This document shows, piece by piece, positions 34,726 to 44,465 of a stretch of 64,000 bases of DNA. A program made the translations under genes and the position numbers. Position 1 is the first letter of the stretch; each line of letters starts with the position of its first letter. The DNA lies in the IMG/VR virus record IMGVR_UViG_3300042923_001771, positions 64,001 to 128,000 of that record; one strand, 5' to 3'. The notes under the pieces were generated by a model. It was not told the DNA's origin. It made no database searches and saw only the letters and a program-made list of their open reading frames with translations. Source of the stretch: a virus.

Positions 34726-37035
34726 GTGGCTGATAATGATAAGCAGTTTGAGTTGAAATATGAAGACAGATTTTCTAACAATCTAAATGGCAGTAATCGT
34801 CAAATGGTAGATAATCTCCAGCACGACCCTAATAAAATGACAGTTGTTGATTTCAAACAAGATTATACTGTCTTGATACGAAAAAAACTATATTATGCGA
34901 TAAATCAACAAAACAATGAAAATTACGTTAAAATTTTCCAGATAAATAACTTTGTATCTTTAAGAACTTCGAATTCTGTTTATGGTAAGGGTGCAGCAAG
35001 CATTACCATGAAAGGTGGAGAAAGAGTTGTAGTTGCTGATAAGGCTAATGTTGCTGATAAAGATTGGGGAAGTTTTGAAGAAATATTGTATGGCTGGAAC
35101 AATGTAGATAATGAAGGCGATGGTGGGTCTTGGAGAAAATGGAAAGACCCTTCTGATCCAAATGGAAAAACTGTTGATTATGGTAATCTTATGAAAGTAC
35201 GTGAGCAAAAATATGGATGGGCTGTTGCGGAGAAATGTGATTTCGAACCAATGGATGAAATTTACATTTTTGGTAAATCAAAGAGAGAAAAATCATCAGA
35301 TGGAAGTTATAAATTCATTCAATTGTTTTTTGGTTACATTGGTACTGTTACGAAAAGTTATAGTGCAGGAACAAACGGTTCAATAATTAGTATTGAAGCA
35401 AAAGATCATTTAAAACTTTTAGAGATATCGCGTATTGCAAACAGACCAGCTATGGATATGAGGGTAGTCGTGCCAGGCTCAAGATTGGATGGAGATGGTT
35501 TTTGGGTTATCGAGGACGATTATAGATATAATGGTATTGATCCAGATACTTTGCAACCATTACAATCCGGAGCATCATTTGTTTTTACAAATTCATTTGC
35601 TGGTAAACGAGCAGATGAAATTATTAAACAGGTTTGTATTGAGGCCGGAATACCACAATCAAAAATAAAAAAGAGAATTGAACCAACCGATAGGACACCG
35701 TTTACTATTCAATATAGAGGTGCAGCGGCAGAGCTGTTTAACGGTGACTTTAAAACGAGATTATCATTTGCACAACAAGCAGCAGAGATATTAAGTTTTG
35801 AATTTTTTGCAGATGAAGAAGGAAACATAGTTTGGAAAATACCAAACTATAATGTTGGTATTAATAGATTAACGGCTAATAATGTTGGGTTTGATGCAAC
35901 TTATCTCTATGATGTTGGTGGAGCACTATATCAGGCCGGCAGTAAAACAATTACAGAGACTAAAGAAATTATTAAGACTAGAGAAGTTGATACTGACGAA
36001 ACAGTAAGACATACTGTAGTTAAAGGTGATACACTTTGGGCTCTTGCTGGCAAATATTTAGGTTTTACATCTAAATGGCCGGAAATTTGGAAAGAAAATA
36101 AGAGTCAAATCAAGAACCCGCATTGGATTTATCCTGGACAAGTTTTAACAATTATTAAAAAAGGCACAGGGAAAAAGACAGAAATTTACACTGAAAAAAT
36201 TCAAGTTCCAAAAACTGTAAAAGCGGAAAAAAACGTTAACTCGCTTTCTAGAATAACCGACGATAAAATTCCAGTAATTTATCCTTGGGAAATTATTGCA
36301 TTTACATTTAGAGATTCAGATGACCAAGTTTTCACAGCGGCTTCTGTAACTGCAGAAATGCCGGTTATCGGTCCTTCAGGAAATGGTGTAACTCAAGCCG
36401 TTCAAAGAGCAATTCAAGACCCATTGTTAATGGCTAAATTCGGAGTCAGGGTGTTTCCTCCAGTAACTAGTCCTCCAGTATTTGGAGCTGTTGGAGCGCA
36501 AATGTATGCAAATTTATTATTGGTACGTTCTCTCTCTAATAGATACACTGGTTCTTTGCAAATGATTGAAGAATCATCTTTGAGAGTTGGAGATCCAATT
36601 AGATTTCATCTATACGATGAGCACCCATTCCCAGAAATGTATCAGGGTGATAGTGAAGATATGAATTCTCCAGTTAATGCACAGGCAATATTTTATGTTG
36701 ATCAGATCGATAGAACAATTCAACCATCAGGAGTTTCAACAATGTCATTATCTTTAAGGGCTGGCAGGGTGATGGGTCAATCTTCAATTTATGATAAGTG
36801 CGTAAATTTATATAGAAAATTTTATGAACCAGATGCTCCAGCTTCGGTCGCTCCTGAAGATCCAAAAGTTGCAACAACAACTCAAACATATAAGGTTGTT
36901 AAGGGCGATACTTTATCAAAAGTTGCAGCTAAATTTTATGGAACTGAAAAAGTTTACAGATGGAAAGAAATAATGATTGCTAATAAATTAGATGGGCCAG
37001 GAATTCAAGTTGGTCAAGAATTAAAAATACCTTAA
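34726..37035 (+). CDS. Baseplate hub protein with two LysM domains
   Basis: The 769-residue protein starts at GTG 34726 after AAGAGGTGG. The first 420 residues form the gp27/D-like hub region. A LysM module (HTVVKGDTLWALAGKYLGF ... PHWIYPGQVLTI, about 428-480) interrupts it, the fold resumes, and a second LysM (YKVVKGDTLSKVAAKFYG ... QVGQELKIP) ends the protein at about 722-769. LysM modules bind peptidoglycan. The hub sits under the tube and carries the spike, so wall binding at both positions would hold the tail tip on the cell. Having one LysM inside the hub fold and another at the end is notable. Confidence 0.8.
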   Translation: MADNDKQFELKYEDRFSNNLNGSNRQMVDNLQHDPNKMTVVDFKQDYTVLIRKKLYYAINQQNNENYVKIFQINNFVSLRTSNSVYGKGAASITMKGGERVVVADKANVADKDWGSFEEILYGWNNVDNEGDGGSWRKWKDPSDPNGKTVDYGNLMKVREQKYGWAVAEKCDFEPMDEIYIFGKSKREKSSDGSYKFIQLFFGYIGTVTKSYSAGTNGSIISIEAKDHLKLLEISRIANRPAMDMRVVVPGSRLDGDGFWVIEDDYRYNGIDPDTLQPLQSGASFVFTNSFAGKRADEIIKQVCIEAGIPQSKIKKRIEPTDRTPFTIQYRGAAAELFNGDFKTRLSFAQQAAEILSFEFFADEEGNIVWKIPNYNVGINRLTANNVGFDATYLYDVGGALYQAGSKTITETKEIIKTREVDTDETVRHTVVKGDTLWALAGKYLGFTSKWPEIWKENKSQIKNPHWIYPGQVLTIIKKGTGKKTEIYTEKIQVPKTVKAEKNVNSLSRITDDKIPVIYPWEIIAFTFRDSDDQVFTAASVTAEMPVIGPSGNGVTQAVQRAIQDPLLMAKFGVRVFPPVTSPPVFGAVGAQMYANLLLVRSLSNRYTGSLQMIEESSLRVGDPIRFHLYDEHPFPEMYQGDSEDMNSPVNAQAIFYVDQIDRTIQPSGVSTMSLSLRAGRVMGQSSIYDKCVNLYRKFYEPDAPASVAPEDPKVATTTQTYKVVKGDTLSKVAAKFYGTEKVYRWKEIMIANKLDGPGIQVGQELKIP

Positions 37036-37043
37036 GTTTTATG

Positions 37044-37077
37044 AAGCCTTTACCTTAAATGCGGTAAGGGCTTTTTT
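37044..37077 (+). terminator. Rho-independent terminator
   Basis: AAGCCTTTACC pairs with GGTAAGGGCTT followed by T5. Confidence 0.85.
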
Positions 37078-37168
37078 ACTGAACAATAAAATTTTTAATA
37101 TAAAAAGTATGAATATAGCTATTTATTTAAATAGAAGAAGTAAAACATATAAGGACGCAGGTGGTAAA

Positions 37169-38152
37169 ATGACTGATAGAAATAGTTTTAATATACCTTC
37201 AAATCCTGGTTCATCGGTAAACTCACACACTACAATAGCTGGAGCATCCACAAATGGATTAATTCAAAGTAGTATGGTAACAGGAATACTCAATAAAACG
37301 CCTTACGATGGTAAATTGGATAAACACGGTGAAGTCCGATTGAGAATTGGTATTATTGACAATCCTATGATAAAGAGAACCGAAGAGGGTAGAATTGACC
37401 CAATTAATCCATACAATGTCATTAACATGACAACGGGAAATATTACAATAAGATGGCTGGAACAAGATGGTGGATTAGTAAGACCACCTGAATTTGGAGA
37501 ATATGGGCAAGATGGTGAAGGTTCAGATAGAGAACCACTTACGTTGACGCACCCAATGATTTGGGCAAATGAAAGCAATAACTGGTGTGGTATAAATTAC
37601 ATGCCTCCAGTTGGTTCGGTTGTTATCGTTGGATTTAGAAAACATAATTTGCCAGTATTACTTGGATTTTTACAATCACATTATCAAGTAACTTATCCAT
37701 TAGAATTAGGTGAGATAATGAATAAAGGGTTTGGTCACAATACTTCACATTGGAAAATGAATGATGAACAAGAGCATAAGGCTTGGGTTATCAAAGGTGA
37801 TTCAAAACCAGTTGCAGTATTAGATGCTCCTGGAAGAAAATATAGATGGGAAAATGCTCCTTACACTGTGAAACTCAAACTTAGACTAAAAGCTTGGATA
37901 GATCCTAAGAGTCCAAATGATAATAAAGAAATGATAGAAATGACTGCTACTAGAGTTAAAGATAGTGGTATTGAGGAAAGTGTTATTGAGTTAAGACCTG
38001 AAAAAATCACTTTATCGGTTGGTAACGGACAAAGTATTGCAAGTTCAATTGTGATAGAAAAAGATGTCAACATAAACACTACTGGCAATATGACCCTATC
38101 AGCAAGCAAAACATTAACACTAGTAGGTAACAAAATAGATATAAATCCTTAA
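37169..38152 (+). CDS. Baseplate spike (gpV/gp5-type OB-fold protein)
   Basis: A 327-residue protein. ATG 37169 is chosen because CAGGTGG lies just upstream; an earlier in-frame ATG at 37109 has no ribosome site and follows the terminator closely. The central part DKHGEVRLRIGIIDNP (about residues 50-65) and PPVGSVVIVGFRKHNLPVLL (about 148-167) are typical of the OB-fold domain of gpV/gp5 spike proteins. The C-terminus (about 270-327) has short alternating strands (SIVIEKDVNINTTGNMTLSA) like the beta-helix needle. No lysozyme domain is present; those sit in the tape measure. The terminator upstream means it starts a new unit. Confidence 0.8.
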   Translation: MTDRNSFNIPSNPGSSVNSHTTIAGASTNGLIQSSMVTGILNKTPYDGKLDKHGEVRLRIGIIDNPMIKRTEEGRIDPINPYNVINMTTGNITIRWLEQDGGLVRPPEFGEYGQDGEGSDREPLTLTHPMIWANESNNWCGINYMPPVGSVVIVGFRKHNLPVLLGFLQSHYQVTYPLELGEIMNKGFGHNTSHWKMNDEQEHKAWVIKGDSKPVAVLDAPGRKYRWENAPYTVKLKLRLKAWIDPKSPNDNKEMIEMTATRVKDSGIEESVIELRPEKITLSVGNGQSIASSIVIEKDVNINTTGNMTLSASKTLTLVGNKIDINP

Positions 38153-38168
38153 AAGAAGGTGAAAATTA

Positions 38169-39077
38169 ATGAGTTATGACGTACAAATGTTTGTTGCTTG
38201 TGATCATATAATTAGAGTGCCCGGTTTGCCTAATCCAACTACAGCCCCTGAGTTAATTGCGACATCAAATCAAGATTCACTTTTAGCAACTGGAACTTAT
38301 TATGTTGCTTATAGTTTGGCCAATGAAAATGGAGAAACAATGGTTAGTGATTTTTCAAAGATTTATCTTAACGAAGCTCAAAGCTTGGATATAAAGTTTG
38401 AATTGTATTCTAGCTTGAATCCAGTAGAAAACATAAGTATCTACTCCGGAATATATATTGGTTACACTGAAGAAAATATGTTAGGACAATTAACGGAAGC
38501 TCAATTAGTTATTGAAGATGCTGTGATAAAAGGAATGACAAGACAAGGAATTTCAAATGATGGAGAATATTCATTTTCTGGTCCAATAGTTCCAGGTAAA
38601 ATGAAGTCTGGTAACAACTTAACATTATTTAAAACATATGTAGATATTCCTACTGCATGTCCTAGATGCTATGGTAAAGGTTTCTACTTTGATATTTTCT
38701 TTGATGTAACTGGTCAAGCGGTTACCGCTGAGAGCTCAATAAAATTATTACAAGAATTACTGAAAATAGTAATTGAAGATAGGGATGGAAACGTTTTTCA
38801 CCCTGAATGGGGATCGGATATCAATAAGAGAATTGGTTCTAAGAAAAGAGGCATAGCTGATAAATTTAAAATTGAAATATCAGTAAGAAATGCAATTGAA
38901 TACTTAAGAGGTGTTCAAGAAGGAAATCAAAGAGTAAAGAAAAATATGAGACCTGAAGAAATGATTGCAGATATACAATCTATAGTCGTTACGGAAGATG
39001 GGCCAACGGGGTATAATGTTTACGTTGAGGTTCTATCAAAAGCTGGAGAAGTTATAGCATATAATGTTAACTTATAA
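38169..39077 (+). CDS. Baseplate wedge gp25-like protein with N-terminal extension
   Basis: The 302-residue protein ends in a gp25/gpW-like domain (about 175-302: LLQELLKIVIEDRDGN, WGSDINKR, RNAIEYLRGVQEGNQR, PEEMIADIQSIVV). This wedge subunit nucleates the sheath. The N-terminal 160 residues are an added beta-rich domain, and a CPRCYGKG knuckle (about 158-165) joins the two, so the N-terminal part resembles a baseplate-attached module seen at 19707. AAGGTGAAAATT precedes the ATG. It overlaps no neighbour and precedes the J gene, as in other baseplates. Confidence 0.7.
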   Translation: MSYDVQMFVACDHIIRVPGLPNPTTAPELIATSNQDSLLATGTYYVAYSLANENGETMVSDFSKIYLNEAQSLDIKFELYSSLNPVENISIYSGIYIGYTEENMLGQLTEAQLVIEDAVIKGMTRQGISNDGEYSFSGPIVPGKMKSGNNLTLFKTYVDIPTACPRCYGKGFYFDIFFDVTGQAVTAESSIKLLQELLKIVIEDRDGNVFHPEWGSDINKRIGSKKRGIADKFKIEISVRNAIEYLRGVQEGNQRVKKNMRPEEMIADIQSIVVTEDGPTGYNVYVEVLSKAGEVIAYNVNL

Positions 39078-39100
39078 AAATTAGGAGGCGTTGAAATAGC

Positions 39101-41008
39101 ATGAAAATGAAATCACTTAGTGAAATTGCGTTCAATCTAATTACTCATATACATGATACTTTACCTGAGGTTGATACCAAGGAAGGTACCTTTGTTCGTG
39201 ATGTTTTTATTGATCCAATAGCAACAGAAATCGCTTCTTTATATAGAGAATCAAAATTAGTTGAGTTAGCGCAGTCAATCTTGACAGCTTCTGACGGTGA
39301 CTTAGATAAACTAGCAAAAAACTATTTTATTGAAAGAAAAGGTGCAACTCAATCTTCTGGTAAACTACGTTTTTATCTTGGTTTTGCTGAGCCGTCTCAA
39401 GACGTTATTATTCCAAGAGGAACGCTTTCTACTACTATAAATAAAGCCACAACGGATCCAAAGCAATATGCTACAACGGAAACGATAACTATTATAGCTG
39501 GCAATCCAAGTACGTATCATAAGGATATATTTACCAATCAATGGTATGTTGACGCGGACGCTGTTTCACAAAAGAGTGGAACACTTCACAACGCTGATGC
39601 TGGTACAATTGTTCAAATTGCAAGTACATTGGACAGTATGGTTACTGGTGTATCTAATCCATTTTCATTTACTGGTGGTTCTGATCGTGAAGATGATGCA
39701 AGCTTAATTCTTCGAATGTCACTAGTTGTTAGTGGTTCCAACATTGGTACAAAGGATGGTTATAAATCATTCGTCTTGAGTCAATCTGACGTTGCCGATG
39801 CTATCGTAATTGGCGCAGGAGAACCACTAATGAAACGTGATGATGGTGAAGGTGGAATGGTTGATATCTACGTAAGAGCAGAACAATCAGACGAAGATAG
39901 ATTCAACTTCAATATTGATTATGAGTATATTACAGATAATAGTTTAAGAGACGCTTATCCCGATATAATGCTTCGTAAACAACCTGTTTTGAGTATAAAT
40001 GATATTTCTGGCACTTATCCCGATCCAACTTCTGAAACAGGCTTCACGAAAAAATCTTATATTAATGGTTCGAACTTTAAGATTGAAAAAGGAACTAGTA
40101 AGTATTTTCAAGATATTTATTATGATACTGCGTTTGTTGACGTTCCTTTGACTGATTTAGAAGATGATGAGTTACTAAAAGCTCAAGCTACTAATTCTTT
40201 GAATGCTAAATTAAAAAGATTTTTAACTGTAAAAGACGCAAATGATAATGTTTATTACGATAGAACTATAGCCAATCTCAAATACGATACAGATTTCAGT
40301 CTTATTGACGCAAGTCAAGATCACGTTTTACCAACTGATGTAGATTTCTATAGAGGATACTATAGTGATGGATTAATCTATGTATTACTTTCAAAATCCG
40401 ATGCAAGCAATCCATATGTTGGTGGTAGATATTTTGTTCAAAAAGATGGAAAATTATTTGAAAGAACATATCATCAACCCGATTTTATTGTAGTTAAAGA
40501 TGTCAGTGTTGTTGGAAATAGTGTTAATTCTAAAGATGCAATACGCTGGACACCAGACGCTACAAGAAGTAATCTACCTAGAGTTGATGAAGTGTTGACA
40601 ATAATATATACTTTCAATAGTATTATTTCAGAATTGCAAGATAAAATTGAATCAAAACGAGTTCTAACTGCCGATGTACTACTTAAGGGAGCTTCAAGAG
40701 TACCTATTGAAATTAAACTCGACATTGTACCAGATATTGGTTACAGTAAAGACGTTATTAGAAAATCAATAATTAGTAAATTGACTAGTTATATAAATGA
40801 TCAAACTAAGATGGGTGGAATTGTTGACCGTTCCGATATTGTCTTTATTGCTAGAGGAACTGAAGGCATTGATGCAGTTAACTTGGATAGCGTATATCTA
40901 GCCGTTGAAGACGGTGCTCCGATACATCAAATTAGTCTAAACAAATTTGAATATATGCAATTAGTTAATACTTACATTAATGTAATGTCTGCAGGGACTG
41001 TAGTCTAA
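39101..41008 (+). CDS. Baseplate J-like wedge protein
   Basis: A 635-residue protein of the baseplate J family. It contains the N-terminal wedge sequence VDTKEGTFVRDVFIDPIATE (about 25-44), GDLDKLAKNYFIERKGAT (about 66-83) and FTGGSDREDDASLILRM (about 191-207), followed by the J fold. Residues 290-480 form an insertion of extra beta structure not present in short J proteins. The C-terminal GASRVPIEIKLDIVPDIGYS and GGIVDRSDI are also typical. J forms the wedge arms that join tail hub and fibres. AGGAGGCG precedes the ATG. Confidence 0.85.
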   Translation: MKMKSLSEIAFNLITHIHDTLPEVDTKEGTFVRDVFIDPIATEIASLYRESKLVELAQSILTASDGDLDKLAKNYFIERKGATQSSGKLRFYLGFAEPSQDVIIPRGTLSTTINKATTDPKQYATTETITIIAGNPSTYHKDIFTNQWYVDADAVSQKSGTLHNADAGTIVQIASTLDSMVTGVSNPFSFTGGSDREDDASLILRMSLVVSGSNIGTKDGYKSFVLSQSDVADAIVIGAGEPLMKRDDGEGGMVDIYVRAEQSDEDRFNFNIDYEYITDNSLRDAYPDIMLRKQPVLSINDISGTYPDPTSETGFTKKSYINGSNFKIEKGTSKYFQDIYYDTAFVDVPLTDLEDDELLKAQATNSLNAKLKRFLTVKDANDNVYYDRTIANLKYDTDFSLIDASQDHVLPTDVDFYRGYYSDGLIYVLLSKSDASNPYVGGRYFVQKDGKLFERTYHQPDFIVVKDVSVVGNSVNSKDAIRWTPDATRSNLPRVDEVLTIIYTFNSIISELQDKIESKRVLTADVLLKGASRVPIEIKLDIVPDIGYSKDVIRKSIISKLTSYINDQTKMGGIVDRSDIVFIARGTEGIDAVNLDSVYLAVEDGAPIHQISLNKFEYMQLVNTYINVMSAGTVV

Positions 41009-41030
41009 AAGGATAAAGGAGGGAGGATAA

Positions 41031-43331
41031 ATGAGTAATTATGAAAAGAGACAGGGATACGTAGAAGATGTAATGCAAAGTTTAATCGGAAACCTTCCTT
41101 CGTCTTATAATAAAGAGGTTGGTGATACCAACTTCTATAAGCTACTTCGAGCAGTAACACAAGAACTTGCCGATGCTGAAATAGCAATAGACGAAGTCCG
41201 TGATAATATCTATTTAGATTCTGTTACTGGAGAATCTATCTACAATAACTTTGGTGTTTTCGTTAAACTACAAAAGAGAGCTGAGTGGAGTGAAGATAAA
41301 TATAGAGCGCTTATCAAAGGTGTTATGCAGGCTCTATTAAAAGGCCCCAATAAGCAAAATCTCTTGCAAGCCTTTCAAATGTTCACTCAGTTTGACGTTA
41401 AAGTATTCGAACTTTACAAAGATAAAGAATTCGTTGACCCTGAAATATATAAAGGCTACAACCCTAAATATACGTTCTTATTGCAAATTGAAAAACCTCT
41501 TGATGCCAATGTTGATGCAGGCACTTTGATCGATGATGCAAACTACATTGTTAACATAATTAAACCAGCTCATACAATCGGTATTCATATCATTAACCTT
41601 CGTGGTGAAGAAGACTTTAAACAATATTATGGCGTTGAAAAAAAAATAGCAGATTTAGCAAAACAAATTCAAACTGGAAAAGTTGAAGAAAAAACTGATG
41701 AATGGATTTCACAACACATCAATCAATTAATTGCTGATTATGCTGCAAATAATAATGTTGAATTATCTATAGCTACTGATGAAATCTATATGCAAAATCA
41801 TGGCATGAATAAACAAGATTACGAAGCAAACGCATTGGCAAGAGCTGAGACCTTGTATGATAATTATATTAAAAGTTTCCAAACCAATCCTTATGATCTA
41901 AATGAAAATGATTGCATAATACCAGTACTGCAACTTGATTATTTTAAAAAAATTGCAACTGCAGAACTTCGTGGTACTTTAGATACTCAATTTTTAAATG
42001 GATTAAAGGATACTCACTATGAAGAATCATTAAGCGGCTTAACGATAACACAACTCAACATAATAATTAACAACAGAAAAAATGAGTTGATTAATAGTTA
42101 TATAGCAAACGCCCATGATCCAAATGATTATACAGATGCTGAATGGAACCAGAAAGCTGTACAAAGCCTTAAAAATGATGCTATCTTAAACGCAATTATC
42201 AATGCTCTAGGTGGAAAAGTCAATCTATTTAATGAATGCAAGGCAGAAGCAGAAGAATATAGAGATGAGTTTGAACAAAAATACACAGATCATCCAAATT
42301 ATTGCGGTATGGATAAAATATATGTTGAAACAAACAACTTGAATAGAGAAAATTCATATGGATGGAAAAGCTTAACGTACCTTGGACAATTTTACACATC
42401 AACATCTTTTGATAAATCGAAAATTGGTGGCACTGACTTAATTGGTCCAAGATATACTTTGTATGATAATTCTAACGAAGCTTTTGAACAGGCAAGTGTA
42501 GAAAGAATTAGACTGCAACTTTCTCCCTTTATCCTCAATAAATCTGAAACTTTAAATGCTGTTTTGGTTTTACCAGACGAAGACTCTTTAGGTATAGTTG
42601 CTCTTGGTTATAGTGAGGAAAAATTTAATACTTCTCTAGATGAAATTGGAACTGCTGATCTTGAACTGTCTGAGAGTTACGACAACAATTTAGATACTCA
42701 ATTAGATGTCGAATTTGAAACAAAAGAAGACATTCTCATAAAAGATACAATGACTGAAACTACATCACAACAACTTGAACATAATGATGTTTATGACACG
42801 GAATCAAAAACTGCAGATAGTGATACTAACGTCTTAGATAAAGTTTCTACTGAACAATTTGTTTCGCCTGTAGACAATCTTATCTCAATCAGGGTTTCAA
42901 ATGAAGAATTAATTGAATATTCCAAAACACAAACGCTATTCCAACTTAATAGTACGTCTCAAACAAATTTAAGGGTAGATCAACTTGGCTTAACACAAAA
43001 AGATTTGTATTCTAGTGAATTTGAAGTTGCTGAAAATGTCGACATAAAAGCTATAATCATAGAAGCTGATGATTTCAATGCAAACGAAATTCAAGAAAAT
43101 GTAGATATAAAAACAAGAACAACTGATTCTTTTGTATTTAACGAAGTAATGTTTGAAGAAACAATAAGTTTTGCAAGTAGAATTGTAGGCTTTTCACTGA
43201 ATAATCCTACTGATACTATCAATACAGCAACTAATACGTTATCAATTACAACTATGGACTCAGGTCTTGGTGTTCTTTTTAGAATTGATGGTGAAGGAAA
43301 TGAAACAATTATTGAGCAAAGGGCAATTTAA
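41031..43331 (+). CDS. Tail protein I-like baseplate protein with long C-terminal extension
   Basis: A 766-residue protein. The first 210 residues look like the tail-I/YmfQ type: LPSSYNKEVGDTNFYKLLRA, YLDSVTGESIYNNFGVFVKL and AEWSEDKYRALIKGVMQALL, with HTIGIHI closing the domain. Residues 210-500 are helical, and the remainder is an acidic, Thr/Asn-rich region that may be a fibre-attachment stalk. In other contractile phages the I protein follows J and carries the fibre. AGGAGGGAGG precedes the ATG. A hairpin rather than a clear terminator follows. Confidence 0.7.
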   Translation: MSNYEKRQGYVEDVMQSLIGNLPSSYNKEVGDTNFYKLLRAVTQELADAEIAIDEVRDNIYLDSVTGESIYNNFGVFVKLQKRAEWSEDKYRALIKGVMQALLKGPNKQNLLQAFQMFTQFDVKVFELYKDKEFVDPEIYKGYNPKYTFLLQIEKPLDANVDAGTLIDDANYIVNIIKPAHTIGIHIINLRGEEDFKQYYGVEKKIADLAKQIQTGKVEEKTDEWISQHINQLIADYAANNNVELSIATDEIYMQNHGMNKQDYEANALARAETLYDNYIKSFQTNPYDLNENDCIIPVLQLDYFKKIATAELRGTLDTQFLNGLKDTHYEESLSGLTITQLNIIINNRKNELINSYIANAHDPNDYTDAEWNQKAVQSLKNDAILNAIINALGGKVNLFNECKAEAEEYRDEFEQKYTDHPNYCGMDKIYVETNNLNRENSYGWKSLTYLGQFYTSTSFDKSKIGGTDLIGPRYTLYDNSNEAFEQASVERIRLQLSPFILNKSETLNAVLVLPDEDSLGIVALGYSEEKFNTSLDEIGTADLELSESYDNNLDTQLDVEFETKEDILIKDTMTETTSQQLEHNDVYDTESKTADSDTNVLDKVSTEQFVSPVDNLISIRVSNEELIEYSKTQTLFQLNSTSQTNLRVDQLGLTQKDLYSSEFEVAENVDIKAIIIEADDFNANEIQENVDIKTRTTDSFVFNEVMFEETISFASRIVGFSLNNPTDTINTATNTLSITTMDSGLGVLFRIDGEGNETIIEQRAI

Positions 43332-43353
43332 ACTAACTCATTGTAATATTAAG

Positions 43354-43381
43354 CGTCATATGTCATATAGCATATATGACG
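43354..43381 (+). repeat. Inverted repeat after the tail-I-like gene
   Basis: CGTCATAT (43354-43361) and ATATGACG (43374-43381) form a stem without a real T run. It may be a weak terminator or a regulator site. The gap 43332-43508 shows no gene. Confidence 0.5.
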
Positions 43382-43508
43382 TTTAAATTTGTTAATAGAA
43401 TTTGACAAGATAAAATAATTTGACTTTCTAGTTCTATTAAAATATTGAAATTGCATAACAGTATTTTTTGATATAGTATTGCTTTGATAAAAAGAGAGGT
43501 GTTTAATT

Positions 43509-44102
43509 ATGAAAAGTACCGAAGAATTCAAACAACCGACCGGATATATCGGCATGATTCTTCATAAAGGTGGAGAATGGAACGCGGAAACTCAATCGCT
43601 CACTCCCGATGCTGAAATAATCGAAAAATTAGAATTTAAAAACTTAATCGTAAACTCTGCTTCCACGTTAATGGCTCAGAGACTGGCTCCAAGTTCTAGC
43701 ACCAGCACAGTAACTCCCGGTAACTTTATCGCTAATGGATTACAATACTTAGCTGTTGGTCAAGGTGTACAAGAATCCGGCCAAAGTGGTTTTGATTTCA
43801 TGAATCCACAACCAGCTGCAGTTACTAACGTAAAATTAAGAGATGAATTATTTAGAAAAACATTTACAAGTTGGTCATTCATTGATCAAGGTACAGGTGC
43901 TAGTGTTTCTAGTGCTACAAACATCGTTCAAGTTGTTACAACTTTCCTTGAAGCTGAAGCAGTTGGACCTATCGTTGAAATGGGTCTTTATGGTGGTAAT
44001 GCTACAGCAACTAAAGACTCTGGATTTATGTTCAACTACAAAACTTTTCCCGTGTGGAACAAGCCCGCTGATGCTCGATTGATTGTTAGTCGAGTAGCTT
44101 AA
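43509..44102 (+). CDS. Tail/baseplate structural protein, interrupted by a group I intron
   Basis: The unspliced frame gives 197 residues ending LIVSRVA and a TAA that is made of the first bases of the intron. If the intron at about 44100-44399 is removed, codons TTG ACA TTT TAA are added, giving about 200 residues ending VSRVALTF, a more usual aromatic end for a phage beta-rich structural protein. The terminator then lies 9 nt after the new stop. The protein is beta-rich with a GQGVQESGQSGFDFMNPQP loop. Position after the I-like gene suggests a fibre base or baseplate protein. AAGAGAGGTG precedes the ATG. Confidence 0.7.
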   Translation: MKSTEEFKQPTGYIGMILHKGGEWNAETQSLTPDAEIIEKLEFKNLIVNSASTLMAQRLAPSSSTSTVTPGNFIANGLQYLAVGQGVQESGQSGFDFMNPQPAAVTNVKLRDELFRKTFTSWSFIDQGTGASVSSATNIVQVVTTFLEAEAVGPIVEMGLYGGNATATKDSGFMFNYKTFPVWNKPADARLIVSRVA

Positions 44103-44399
44103 GTAATTAAGCTAGAGAAAATTGGGTGAATTGCTGGAAACTCCTTAAGCTCTTAATACCACAACACAACTGGAAACGGTAAATGTGAGGGTTTGAAAAA
44201 TTAAGAGATTGGACAATCAGCAGCCGAGCTCCTATAAGGAAACTTTGGAGAAGGTTCAACGACTAGGCTCAACCTAAAGCGAAAGCAATGGTGATGATGC
44301 CACAGCGCCCAGCCCCTACAAGTAAAGTTGAGGGTGATGATATAGTCTGGCTTTTATCGAAAGATAAAAGATGTTACTAACGTAACGATCACGTGGAAG
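44100..44399 (+). ncRNA. Group I self-splicing intron (ORF-less, about 300 nt)
   Basis: Conserved group I elements occur in order. P1 is a perfect 8-bp pair of TAGCTTAA (44095-44102, spanning the exon end) with TTAAGCTA (44107-44114). P3 is TTGGGT 44122-44127 with ACCTAA 44272-44277. P4 is TTGCTG 44131-44136 with CAGCAG 44218-44223 (AATCAGCAGCC is the Q element). P5 is CTCTTAAT 44150-44157 with ATTAAGAG 44200-44207. P6 is CTCC/GGAG at 44229/44247. P7 is GACTA 44261-44265 (R element) with TAGTC 44343-44347 in GATATAGTC (S element). P9 is a GAAA-capped 8-bp stem at 44351-44370. The 3' end is placed at G44399 by coding logic; exact ends may shift by a few bases. No nuclease ORF lies inside. Confidence 0.88.
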
Positions 44400-44411
44400 T
44401 TGACATTTTAA
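44400..44411 (+). CDS. Predicted short 3' exon of the intron-containing gene
   Basis: TTG ACA TTT TAA would add Leu-Thr-Phe and a stop to the exon ending at 44099. Support: exon 1 ends in T, the intron ends in G, the frame is kept, and a terminator starts 9 nt further on. Inferred, not proven. Confidence 0.5.
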   Translation: MTF

Positions 44412-44419
44412 TCGTCAAA

Positions 44420-44450
44420 AAGAAGAGGTGTTTACACTTCTTCTTTTTTT
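44420..44450 (+). terminator. Rho-independent terminator
   Basis: AAGAAGAGGTG pairs with CACTTCTTCTT, followed by T7. It ends the tail operon after the predicted 3' exon. Confidence 0.85.
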
Positions 44451-44465
44451 GTTTATAATATTATT

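Noticed and set aside
37109-37168. Upstream ATG (37109) as start of the spike gene
   Set aside because: It has no ribosome site, whereas CAGGTGG fits ATG 37169.
44100-44102. Natural stop codon of the last tail gene
   Set aside because: The TAA belongs to a sequence with full group I intron structure; the stop at 44409-44411 followed by a terminator is the more likely end.
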